DNA from: Ruminococcus sp. XPD3002
GTDB taxonomy: Bacteria; Bacillota; Clostridia; Oscillospirales; Ruminococcaceae
Direction: 5' to 3'
Length of the DNA stretch: 33,449 bases
NCBI GenBank assembly: GCA_900119535.1
Contig: FPJT01000001.1
Location: 1 to 33,449, forward strand
The translations under genes and the position numbers were made by a program. Under the pieces are notes generated by a model. It saw only the letters and a list, made by a program, of their open reading frames with translations. It was not told the origin of the DNA and made no database searches. Positions within the stretch are counted from its first letter, which is position 1. Every line of letters begins with the position of its first letter. Positions 6,534-15,625 of the stretch are shown here, piece by piece.

Positions 6534-7862
6534 TTATTTTCTGTGGTGTTTTTTCTTCTTGCTGTGTGAGCCTTTTGCCGTACCGCCTGTCAGCTTTTCG
6601 TCGATAGCCTCGGCGATATGGTCATATTTATCGTCAACTGCATCTGCAGCGTCTTCGATCTTGCCGATAACAGCCTCTGCCGTCTCCTCTGCCGCATCCT
6701 TTACAGCTTCGACTGCATCTTCAGCCTTTTCCTTTACGGCTTCTGCAACGGTCTCGGCCTTTTCAGCGGCTTCTTCTGCATCCTCCTCATCGGGAAGTAT
6801 GCCGACGTCATCATCGTCGTCCTCATCGGGAAGGATTCCGACATCATCCTCATCGTCCTCGTCAGGGAGGATACCGATATCGTCATCTTCATCAGCACCG
6901 TCAGCGCCCATTATCTTTCTTCTGCCCTCTTCGATGAGTCTCATTGATTCTTCGGTTGACACATAGAGGGTGAAGGCTTCGGGATCGCGCTTTCTGCGGA
7001 AATAGAAAACTATCTGGAGTATTACGGATACGATGAATATTATTGCGGATATTGCCTGTGATATACGGATATTTCCTATCATGAGACTGTCTGTGCGGAG
7101 TCCCTCAACTATGAAACGTTCTGCGCCATACCATGTCAGATACATGAGAAACAGCTGACCGTCGTACTTCCTCTTCTTTGCGAAGAGAGCGAGGATGATA
7201 AATCCGATAAGACACCACACTGATTCGTAGAGGAAGCATGGGTGTACGGCTTTGTCCCAGGCAGTTTCAACGCCGCTGTTGTACATTGCGCCGCCCATCT
7301 GCATACCGTTGAGTATGGCAGCCTGTATCCTGCCGCCTGTCATACCGAAAATATTGTCGGTATTAGTGCCGAAGGCTTCCTGATTGAAGAAGTTGCCCCA
7401 GCGTCCTATGGACTGACCTATGAGAAGTCCGAGGACAGTGACATCGAGCATGGGAAGTCTTCTTACCTTTCGTATCTTGGTTATGACCAGTCCTACAAGT
7501 ATTGCACCTATGATACCGCCGTAAACAGCAAGACCTCCGTTGCGGATATTGAATATCTCCTTGATATTGTCCTTGTATTCGTCCCAGGACATTACAACGT
7601 AGAAAACTCTTGCGCCGATTACTCCGCCGAAAATTCCGCCGATGATAACATCAAAGGCTCTGTCGGGATCGAGTCCGAAGCGTTTGAGACGTGAATAGAC
7701 GTAAATGAAAGCGAGTATCATTCCCACTGTAATAAGTACGCCGTACCACTGGATATCGAACTTTCCGAAGAGGCTGAAAGCTGTTGGATCGACATTGAAG
7801 CTCCAGCCGAGCTTCGGGAAGGATATGACGTTGGGATCGGTGATTGCATCTACCTGATTCAT
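6534..7862 (-). CDS. lgt: Prolipoprotein diacylglyceryl transferase with a long acidic/helical tail
   Basis: Residues 1-290 are a normal Lgt: several membrane helices, the HGGLAVYG-like segment (here NGGLAVYGG, about 108), the Lgt signature GRWGNFFNQEAFG (153-165) and GAERFIVEGLRTDSL (about 246-260). The enzyme transfers diacylglycerol from phosphatidylglycerol to the cysteine of lipoprotein precursors. Residues about 292-442 are extra. They hold three copies of an acidic unit ending GILPDE (about 325-360), a lysine/glutamate/alanine-rich helix (about 361-425) and a basic end SKKKKHHRK. Typical Lgt proteins stop near 270-300 residues. The start overlaps the upstream protease gene stop by four bases (ATGA), and folD follows 14 bases later. 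Lipoproteins at 18413, 19764 and 23301 are likely substrates. Confidence 0.93.
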   Translation of the reverse strand: MNQVDAITDPNVISFPKLGWSFNVDPTAFSLFGKFDIQWYGVLITVGMILAFIYVYSRLKRFGLDPDRAFDVIIGGIFGGVIGARVFYVVMSWDEYKDNIKEIFNIRNGGLAVYGGIIGAILVGLVITKIRKVRRLPMLDVTVLGLLIGQSIGRWGNFFNQEAFGTNTDNIFGMTGGRIQAAILNGMQMGGAMYNSGVETAWDKAVHPCFLYESVWCLIGFIILALFAKKRKYDGQLFLMYLTWYGAERFIVEGLRTDSLMIGNIRISQAISAIIFIVSVILQIVFYFRRKRDPEAFTLYVSTEESMRLIEEGRRKIMGADGADEDDDIGILPDEDDEDDVGILPDEDDDDDVGILPDEEDAEEAAEKAETVAEAVKEKAEDAVEAVKDAAEETAEAVIGKIEDAADAVDDKYDHIAEAIDEKLTGGTAKGSHSKKKKHHRK

Positions 7863-9142
7863 TTATCGCACTTCCTTTCGATTACTGACAGAACAAGTCT
7901 GTCTTTTTTAAGTTCAGAGCATGTAAAACGGTTTATGTCATCGGGCGTCAGCTCTGAAAGCGCCTTCATTGTGTCAAATGGACCTATGCCGTCCACAAAA
8001 GCATTCATCATCCTGTCGGCAACGGCGTCAACGTTGTTGAGTTCACGGATGTAATAACCGTAAGCAGTCTTTTTGATACGGCTGAATTGTTGTTCGTCGA
8101 TACCCTCCGATGAAATGCGGTCTATCTCGTCTATTATGGCATCCCTGACTTTTTCGGGTTCTTCAGATTCGCCCGAGAAAATAAGGGAGAAATAACCGTC
8201 CCCTGCGAATACTTCATAGGAGAAAGAACTGTTGATGATGCCCTCGGAAAGAAGCCGTTCGCACATCCTGCCTGAAGAATCAGACAGAAGGCATCCCGTA
8301 ACAGAAGCCTGAACGGACTTTACTGCGCGGTCTGAACTGCTGAACGGTCGGCACTTGTATCCGAGACTGAACAGCGGTTCGCCGATATCGAGCTTTTCGC
8401 ATACATATGGCGAAACTATCTCATCGGGTTCGCAGGGCATGAAGACTTCGGGAGCGTTTTTGCTGCTTTCCGCAAGGTATTCATCGCAGATAGCAATTAC
8501 CTCGTCTGCGCTTACGTTTCCTGCAATGGAAAGGCACATATTGTTCAGGTCGTAGAAAGCGTTGTAGCACTTATACAACAGTGTTTCATCTATTTCCGCA
8601 ATGCTTTCGGCAGTACCCTCTATCTTTATCCTTACAGGGTGGACGTGATACATGTTTGCAAGCATATTTTCAAATATCCGCCAGTCGGGACTGTCATCGG
8701 ACATTTTTATCTCCTGAGCGATTATGCCCTGTTCCTTAGCCACATTTTCCTTAGTGAAGTAGGGCTTCTGAACGAAATCAAGGAGTATCTTCAGAGATTC
8801 GGCATAGTTTGCAGTGCAGTAGAAGTCGTAGTATGTCCTGTCATAGGAGGTAGCGGCATTTCCGTTTGCACCTGTTTTTGCGTACAGCTCAAAAACCTGA
8901 CAGTCCTCGTTTTCAAACAGCTTGTGTTCGAGAAAGTGAGCAACTCCATCGGGGACAGTCATGAAGTCCTCGTCGGGAGATGTCCTGAACCTGCGGTGTA
9001 TAGAGCCGTATTTTGTACAGAACTGCGCCTGTACTCCGTTGAAGCCTTTCATTTCGCATATGTAAATCTCGAGTCCGCTTTTGTGTTTTATGTGTATCAC
9101 CTTGTCATCGGTGAAGGGACTGCTGATGATCTCTCTGTGCAT
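7859..9142 (-). CDS. M16-family zinc peptidase (YmfH-like)
   Basis: The start chosen (MHREIISS) is eight codons inside the longest ORF, because AGGAGG lies just upstream of it. The 427-residue protein has the inverted zinc motif HxxEH (HFLEH, His69, Glu72, His73) and the distal glutamate in GIIAQEIKM (Glu144), so it looks catalytically competent. M16 enzymes (pitrilysin and processing-peptidase family) degrade peptides inside a clamshell; bacterial members are often encoded as an active plus an inactive partner. The upstream gene, one base away, is such a partner. The pair resembles YmfF/YmfH of Bacillus. Its stop overlaps the lgt start. Confidence 0.88.
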   Translation of the reverse strand: MHREIISSPFTDDKVIHIKHKSGLEIYICEMKGFNGVQAQFCTKYGSIHRRFRTSPDEDFMTVPDGVAHFLEHKLFENEDCQVFELYAKTGANGNAATSYDRTYYDFYCTANYAESLKILLDFVQKPYFTKENVAKEQGIIAQEIKMSDDSPDWRIFENMLANMYHVHPVRIKIEGTAESIAEIDETLLYKCYNAFYDLNNMCLSIAGNVSADEVIAICDEYLAESSKNAPEVFMPCEPDEIVSPYVCEKLDIGEPLFSLGYKCRPFSSSDRAVKSVQASVTGCLLSDSSGRMCERLLSEGIINSSFSYEVFAGDGYFSLIFSGESEEPEKVRDAIIDEIDRISSEGIDEQQFSRIKKTAYGYYIRELNNVDAVADRMMNAFVDGIGPFDTMKALSELTPDDINRFTCSELKKDRLVLSVIERKCDK

Positions 9143-9143
9143 G

Positions 9144-10406
9144 TCAGTTCTCCTCCTTTCCTGCAAGGCAGTAGAAGGTATCGAGCCTGAGAGAACGTGC
9201 CGCCTGTACTATGCGTTCCTTGGTAACTTTTCTGAATTCCTCGATGTATTCCGCAGGATCGTGAGGGTGATCGTAGAATATACGGTCGAAGAACCAGTTT
9301 GAATAGGAAGAAAGGGTATCACCTGCTGAACGTATGGTATTGCTTACGCTCATGAAGGTATCGTTTATTTCCTTGTCGGATATATTTCCTCTGCACATCT
9401 CATTGAGCTGATGCAGTATCTCGTCCCTTGCCTGTTCAACCTTGTCCCTGTCAGTACCGCATCCCACAAGGACGGCATTTTTCGAGTAGAAAAGTGAGCT
9501 GCTGCAGAAGTAGCAGAGGCTCAGCTTCTCACGGACATTGAGGAAGAGCTTTGAGAACGAAGCGTCACCGAATAGTATATTCATCATGCTGAGGGCGTAG
9601 TAATCATCGCAGTCGGACTTGAACACCATTATCATATTGCACTGATTAACGTCCATCTCGCGGAAAACTGTTTCGGGCTGTTCCTTGACGGGACTTTTAC
9701 AGCGCAGAGCATAGCTTCTGCTGTTCCTTTTGATACCGCTGAAATGCTTTCGCAGTATCTCTACAATCACTTCATGACCTTCCGAAGATACAAAGCTTAT
9801 TTCTATCTGAGCGGTCTCAAGCAGCTTGTGATACGCAGCAAGAGCACTTTGCGGTGTGACAGCTTCCGCATCCCTTCGTTTTCCGATAACGGGATAAGCG
9901 GCAGGCTCTCCTCTGAAAGCGATACCAAGAGCTTTCGAGACTGCATAACCGTACTTGTAGTTTGTTTCGCCGTCGATGCGGTCCAGAAGGTCGTTTTTCA
10001 GTATCCTGAAGCTTTCCTCGTCAAATTCGCCGTTTGGGGCGTTCGGTGAGAAAAGACAGCCGCATATCAGTTCAGCCATTTCCCTCTGCATATCCTCGCC
10101 GTCATAGGCGTATCTGTTGTTGATCCAGGAGCTGTAAAGCCGAAGTATCTGCACGTTTCCGACCTTTCCCGCAGAGCTTCCCAGTGAAGCGCCGTAAAGC
10201 TCGTTCAGTCTGCTGCTGAGGGCAGAGATAGTGGGGTATCGGCTGTTGGTTGCAGTAAGGCAGGAGATGCCGAGCACATTTGCCGAAGCCGAGGTCTCAG
10301 AGTGTTCGGTTATGAATCTTATCATCAGCAGACTTGAATTGAATTTCTCGTCCCTGACAGCGGTAAAACCTATGTTTTCCGCCAGTTGTGTCCTGTTATA
10401 TTCCAT
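9144..10406 (-). CDS. M16-family peptidase-like protein lacking the zinc motif (YmfF-like)
   Basis: The 420 residues have M16 architecture: an N-terminal half with SSRLNELYGASLG (about 64-76) and a C-terminal half with LFLNVREKLSLCYF (about 280-293). No HxxEH or equivalent is present, so it is probably the non-catalytic half of a heterodimer with the M16 protein encoded one base downstream. The start ATG has a moderate site (GGGAG, 12 bases ahead). It begins a four-gene unit (two M16 genes, lgt, folD). A leader of about 140 bases with strong secondary structure precedes it. Confidence 0.85.
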   Translation of the reverse strand: MEYNRTQLAENIGFTAVRDEKFNSSLLMIRFITEHSETSASANVLGISCLTATNSRYPTISALSSRLNELYGASLGSSAGKVGNVQILRLYSSWINNRYAYDGEDMQREMAELICGCLFSPNAPNGEFDEESFRILKNDLLDRIDGETNYKYGYAVSKALGIAFRGEPAAYPVIGKRRDAEAVTPQSALAAYHKLLETAQIEISFVSSEGHEVIVEILRKHFSGIKRNSRSYALRCKSPVKEQPETVFREMDVNQCNMIMVFKSDCDDYYALSMMNILFGDASFSKLFLNVREKLSLCYFCSSSLFYSKNAVLVGCGTDRDKVEQARDEILHQLNEMCRGNISDKEINDTFMSVSNTIRSAGDTLSSYSNWFFDRIFYDHPHDPAEYIEEFRKVTKERIVQAARSLRLDTFYCLAGKEEN

Positions 10407-10410
10407 TTAT

Positions 10411-10560
10411 GGGCAACACTCCCGTAAAAAATATGAACTGTTTCGGCTCCCGTTTAGTTACAGGAGCTATAATTGCCCGATATACAGGGAGCAGATCTCT
10501 GATCTGCGTATCTGCAAGGGCGTTCAGATAAATTATAATGAATGCTTTGCATTCATTATA
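10411..10560 (-). promoter_or_regulatory. Promoter and structured leader of the M16-lgt-folD unit
   Basis: On the minus strand TGGTATAAT (10555-10563) is an extended -10 box; no good -35 box was seen. It lies at the edge of a perfect hairpin (10534-10560, 12-bp arms, loop ttt). Downstream are a 7-bp hairpin with loop tct (10491-10507) and a long-range pair GGGCAA/TTGCCC (10473-10478 with 10411-10416) that closes just before the start codon and encloses a GCTCC/GGAGC hairpin. Confidence 0.5.
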
Positions 10561-10645
10561 CCACATAACGGTAGAAATTACCATAGTATTTTCAAAAATT
10601 ATTCACGTAAAACAGTGAGGTTCTGCACTGTGAATGTCATAAAAG

Positions 10646-10671
10646 ATGCGGACAGCAAAAGCCGTCCGCAT
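10646..10671 (-). terminator. Terminator after the rubredoxin gene
   Basis: ATGCGGAC (10646-10653) pairs with GTCCGCAT (10664-10671); on the minus strand the stem is followed by CTTTTATG. It ends the recG-coaX-tautomerase-rubredoxin unit. Confidence 0.7.
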
Positions 10672-10676
10672 TGGTG

Positions 10677-10832
10677 TCATGCCTCAGAGAAGCTGTCCTT
10701 GCCTGCAGAGCAGAGAGGACATTCAAAATCCTCGGGAAGGTCCTCGAACTTTGTTCCGGGAGCAATACCGTACTCGGGAGCGCCCTGTTCCTCGTCATAT
10801 TCCCATCCGCAGAGATCGCAAACGTATTTCAT
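10677..10832 (-). CDS. Rubredoxin (51 residues)
   Basis: This short gene encodes [20 protein letters not shown] at its start and [16 protein letters not shown] at its end. The two CxxC pairs (Cys5/Cys8 and Cys38/Cys41) are the iron site of rubredoxin, and [16 protein letters not shown] between them is the typical core. Rubredoxins are small cytoplasmic one-electron carriers, in anaerobes often serving oxygen or peroxide detoxification. GGAGGTG precedes the ATG by 7 bases. It is the last gene after the tautomerase (57-base gap) and is followed by a terminator. No partner oxidoreductase lies next to it. Confidence 0.93.
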   Translation of the reverse strand: MKYVCDLCGWEYDEEQGAPEYGIAPGTKFEDLPEDFECPLCSAGKDSFSEA

Positions 10833-10863
10833 GTGTTTCACCTCCGTTTTTGTTGTTTTACCG

Positions 10864-10880
10864 CACAGGCATAGCCTGTG
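10864..10880. repeat. Hairpin between tautomerase and rubredoxin genes
   Basis: Perfect 7-bp arms CACAGGC and GCCTGTG with loop ata. There is no T-run on the minus strand, so full termination here is unlikely; it could attenuate or stabilise the message. Confidence 0.4.
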
Positions 10881-10889
10881 AAAGTATCA

Positions 10890-11231
10890 TCAGAAATTTG
10901 AACCGTTCCAGCCCCAGCTGTCCGTTTCAGCGTACTTTACGTATATCCTGTCGGAGGATATACCTGCGGCATCGGTGAGGATGCCTGTGATGTGGCTTGT
11001 GAGGGTAGTCTTTGCGTTGTGTGAAGCGTTTCCGTATATGCTTACTTCTACCATAGCGGCAGGTTCGTCAGTGCCCTTGAACCACAGCTTGTAATCGGGC
11101 TCGATGCCGACCATGAGCCAGCCCTCGGACTTTCCGGGGATAGCGGTTATAGCCTGTCCCAGCTGTGTCTTGATGAGTTCTGCTTTGTCTTCTGTCAGTG
11201 ATACATTGGTTTTTACGTTGATGAAAGGCAT
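10890..11231 (-). CDS. MIF-like tautomerase (macrophage migration inhibitory factor family)
   Basis: The 113-residue protein starts MPFINVKTNV; the proline after the initiator methionine is the catalytic base of the tautomerase superfamily. Length, the lysine in IPGKSEGW (Lys34), the core LMVGIEPDYKLWF and the ending DSWGWNGSNF match the MIF branch (about 115 residues) rather than the 60-residue 4-oxalocrotonate tautomerases. Family members tautomerise phenylpyruvate-like keto acids; animal MIF is also a cytokine. The gene sits 12 bases after coaX with its AAGGAG overlapping the coaX stop, so it is co-transcribed with recG and coaX. Its role in a gut-type anaerobe is unknown. Confidence 0.88.
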   Translation of the reverse strand: MPFINVKTNVSLTEDKAELIKTQLGQAITAIPGKSEGWLMVGIEPDYKLWFKGTDEPAAMVEVSIYGNASHNAKTTLTSHITGILTDAAGISSDRIYVKYAETDSWGWNGSNF

Positions 11232-11243
11232 AGTTATCTCTCC

Positions 11244-12017
11244 TTATTTCTTCTTGTTTTTTCTGTAGATTATAGTAAGTCCCTTTACGAGAAGGTCCTT
11301 ATCGAGGTTGATCTTCTTGCGGCAGAGCGGTACAACTAACTCAGCAAGTCCGCCTGTTGCAACTGCGGTACACTTTTCGCCGAGCTGTTCCTCAATGCGG
11401 TCGATGATGCCGTCCAGAGCGCATGCGTTGGAGTAGAGTGCGCCGTTCTTCATGCAGTCTATTGTGTTTGTACCGATTATGCTCGGAGGAAGCTCAAAGT
11501 CTATTTTCGGGAGCTGTGCGGTACGCTGTATAAGAGCGTCGGTAGCTACACGCATACCCGTCATGATAAGACCGCCGAGGTAGTTCTTATTGCTGTCCAC
11601 TACGGAAACTGTGGTAGCAGTACCCATATCGATGATGATAAGCGGTACAGGATAGCTGTTTATAGCCGCAACAGCGTCCACAGCCTGATCGCTTCCCAGC
11701 TGACGGGGGTTGTCGATGAGTATATTGAGACCTGTTTTAACTCCCGGACCTGCGATCATTATGTCAACGCCGAAGAACTTGTGAATAGCCTCCTTGACTG
11801 TGTTTGTGACCGAGGGGACAACTGAGGACATTATTGCATCGTCGATGTCATCACAGCTGAAATTATTCATCTCCAGAATGTTCTTGATAAGTACCGCATA
11901 TTCTGCGGCAGTAGTGCTGTGATTAGTGGATATCCTCTCGGAGACCACTATTTCGTCCTTGTCGTTCACACAGCCGAAAACGATGTTTGTATTGCCGATA
12001 TCTACAGCTAAAAGCAT
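11244..12017 (-). CDS. coaX: Type III pantothenate kinase
   Basis: The 257-residue product has the CoaX motifs: AVDIGNTNIVFG (phosphate loop, 4-15), GSDQAVDAVAA (about 107-117), IIDMGTATTVSVVD (about 128-141) and GGLIMTGMR (about 147-155). CoaX phosphorylates pantothenate in the first step of coenzyme A synthesis and, unlike type I kinases, is not feedback-inhibited by CoA. AGGAGG precedes the ATG. It follows recG by 45 bases. The later CoA-pathway gene coaBC lies on the other side of recG, divergently transcribed. Confidence 0.95.
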   Translation of the reverse strand: MLLAVDIGNTNIVFGCVNDKDEIVVSERISTNHSTTAAEYAVLIKNILEMNNFSCDDIDDAIMSSVVPSVTNTVKEAIHKFFGVDIMIAGPGVKTGLNILIDNPRQLGSDQAVDAVAAINSYPVPLIIIDMGTATTVSVVDSNKNYLGGLIMTGMRVATDALIQRTAQLPKIDFELPPSIIGTNTIDCMKNGALYSNACALDGIIDRIEEQLGEKCTAVATGGLAELVVPLCRKKINLDKDLLVKGLTIIYRKNKKK

Positions 12018-12062
12018 GATATACCTCCTGAAATGATGTTATATTGTTTAACGGGATATAGC

Positions 12063-14099
<2,037 letters not shown>

Positions 14100-14111
14100 A
14101 ATTTTCTCCTT

Positions 14112-14200
14112 GTTCCAATATAAGGAACGCCCTGTCCTGAAGGGCGCTGTGGTTAATGAGGACGCTGCCTCTTTAATTAATGAATGATACAATCATTATA
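14112..14200 (-). promoter_or_regulatory. recG promoter and hairpin leader
   Basis: An extended -10 box TGATATAAT (TATAAT at 14195-14200 on the minus strand) has no clear -35 box. The leader of about 90 bases holds two hairpins, CGCCCT/AGGGCG (14128-14146) and GTTCC/GGAAC (14112-14128), just before the ribosome site. Confidence 0.5.
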
Positions 14201-14243
14201 TCACATTTTTTCAGAAAAAGCTATAGATTTATATAACTTTTTG

Positions 14244-14252
14244 TGTTATAAT
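14244..14252 (+). promoter_or_regulatory. Extended -10 promoter of coaBC
   Basis: TGTTATAAT (14244-14252) is an extended -10 element; the -35 region is poor. It lies 40 bases before the coaBC start. Confidence 0.55.
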
Positions 14253-14291
14253 GGTTTTCAGTAAACCTTAATAAATGAACGGAGGTATCCC

Positions 14292-15482
14292 ATGTTAACA
14301 GGAAAGACCGTACTCCTCGGAGTTTCAAGCTCTATTGCAGCATATAAGACCTGCAACCTTGCACGAATGCTCACTAAACTGGGCGCAGAGGTACATGTAT
14401 CCATGACTCCCAATACGCAGAATTTCGTGCATCCGCTTACGTTCGAGACACTTACCCAGCATAAGTGCCTTATCGATACATTTGACAGGAACTTTGAATA
14501 CAGTGTAGAACACGTTTCTATTGCTAAAAAAGCGGATGTAGTCATGATAGCACCTGCATCTGCAAACGTAATAGGCAAGCTTGCAAACGGCATTGCCGAC
14601 GATATGCTAACAACTACCGTAATGGCTTGTCCTGCGAAGAAGATAATCGCACCTGCCATGAACCACAATATGTACCACAATCCCATAGTTCAGGACAATC
14701 TTGAAAAGCTGAAGCGCTTCGGCTATGAGATAATAGAACCTGTGAAGGGTATGCTTGCGAACCGTGATATCGGCGACGGAAAGCTTCCCGATGAGGAAAC
14801 ACTTCTGGAGTACATTCTCCGTGAAGCAGCTTTTGAGAAGGATCTTGCAGGAAAGAAGGTGCTTGTTACCGCAGGCGCTACAAGGGAGAGCATCGATCCC
14901 GTCCGCTTTATCACCAACCACTCCAGCGGAAAAATGGGATTCGCTATCGCCCGTGCGGCAATGCTCCGCGGAGCAGATGTTACTGTTGTTGCGGCGCATA
15001 CCGACGTTGAACCGCCTATGTTCGTGAACGTAGTGAAGGTCCAGTCCGCAGAGGACATGTTCAACGCAGTAAAGGAGCACATGGACAGCTCAGACATCAT
15101 CATAAAGGCTGCTGCTGTTGCGGACTATACTCCGCTTACAACTGCCGACAGCAAGATAAAGAAATCCGACGGCGATATGTCCATACAGCTTAAGCGCACA
15201 ACGGACATACTCAAGTATCTCGGTCAGAACCGCCGCGAGGGACAGGTCATCTGCGGATTCTCAATGGAGACCGACAACGTTATTGAGAATTCACGCAAAA
15301 AGCTGACCTCAAAGAACTGCGATATGATATGTGCAAACTCACTGAGAAGCGCAGGTGCAGGCTTCGGCACCGACACAAATATCATTACGATGATAACTGC
15401 TGATAAGGACGAGGAGATCGAACTGATGTCGAAATTTGATGCGGCAAATATCATACTCAGCCGTCTGAACGCGATGAAATAA
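14292..15482 (+). CDS. coaBC: Bifunctional phosphopantothenoylcysteine decarboxylase/phosphopantothenate-cysteine ligase
   Basis: The 396-residue protein has an FMN-binding decarboxylase half (GVSSSIAAYKTCNLARML at 10-27, catalytic His74 in VEHVSIAKK, PAMNHNMYHN at 121-130) and a ligase half starting near 185 with GATRESIDPVRFITNHSSGK. It makes 4'-phosphopantetheine in coenzyme A synthesis. In many CoaC domains the flap motif is ACGD with a catalytic cysteine; here the aligned stretch reads ANRD (156-159), so the cysteine is replaced by Asn157. GGAGG precedes the ATG. It is monocistronic and divergent from recG. Confidence 0.94.
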   Translation: MLTGKTVLLGVSSSIAAYKTCNLARMLTKLGAEVHVSMTPNTQNFVHPLTFETLTQHKCLIDTFDRNFEYSVEHVSIAKKADVVMIAPASANVIGKLANGIADDMLTTTVMACPAKKIIAPAMNHNMYHNPIVQDNLEKLKRFGYEIIEPVKGMLANRDIGDGKLPDEETLLEYILREAAFEKDLAGKKVLVTAGATRESIDPVRFITNHSSGKMGFAIARAAMLRGADVTVVAAHTDVEPPMFVNVVKVQSAEDMFNAVKEHMDSSDIIIKAAAVADYTPLTTADSKIKKSDGDMSIQLKRTTDILKYLGQNRREGQVICGFSMETDNVIENSRKKLTSKNCDMICANSLRSAGAGFGTDTNIITMITADKDEEIELMSKFDAANIILSRLNAMK

Positions 15483-15529
15483 CGTGTCAGTTTTCGGGAC
15501 GGCAGCTTCGTCAGACCGCAATAAAAAGC

Positions 15530-15558
15530 TTGACGGACTCGGATTTATATTGTATAAT
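15530..15558 (+). promoter_or_regulatory. Promoter of the GH9 gene
   Basis: TTGACG (15530-15535) and TATAAT (15553-15558) are 17 bases apart. The leader of about 60 bases contains a small hairpin (15584-15598, CAGAGC/GCTCTG, loop tat) and a strong GAGAGGAGAG ribosome site. Confidence 0.85.
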
Positions 15559-15625
15559 AAATGTATAGTATACTCGTGAGGGACAGAGCTATGCTCTGAA
15601 TAAATATTGAGAGGAGAGTTGTACT

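Noticed and set aside
10396..10584. 62-residue minus-strand ORF upstream of the M16 gene
   Set aside because: It contains the hairpins of the leader and overlaps the M16 start; no ribosome site and no protein-like composition.
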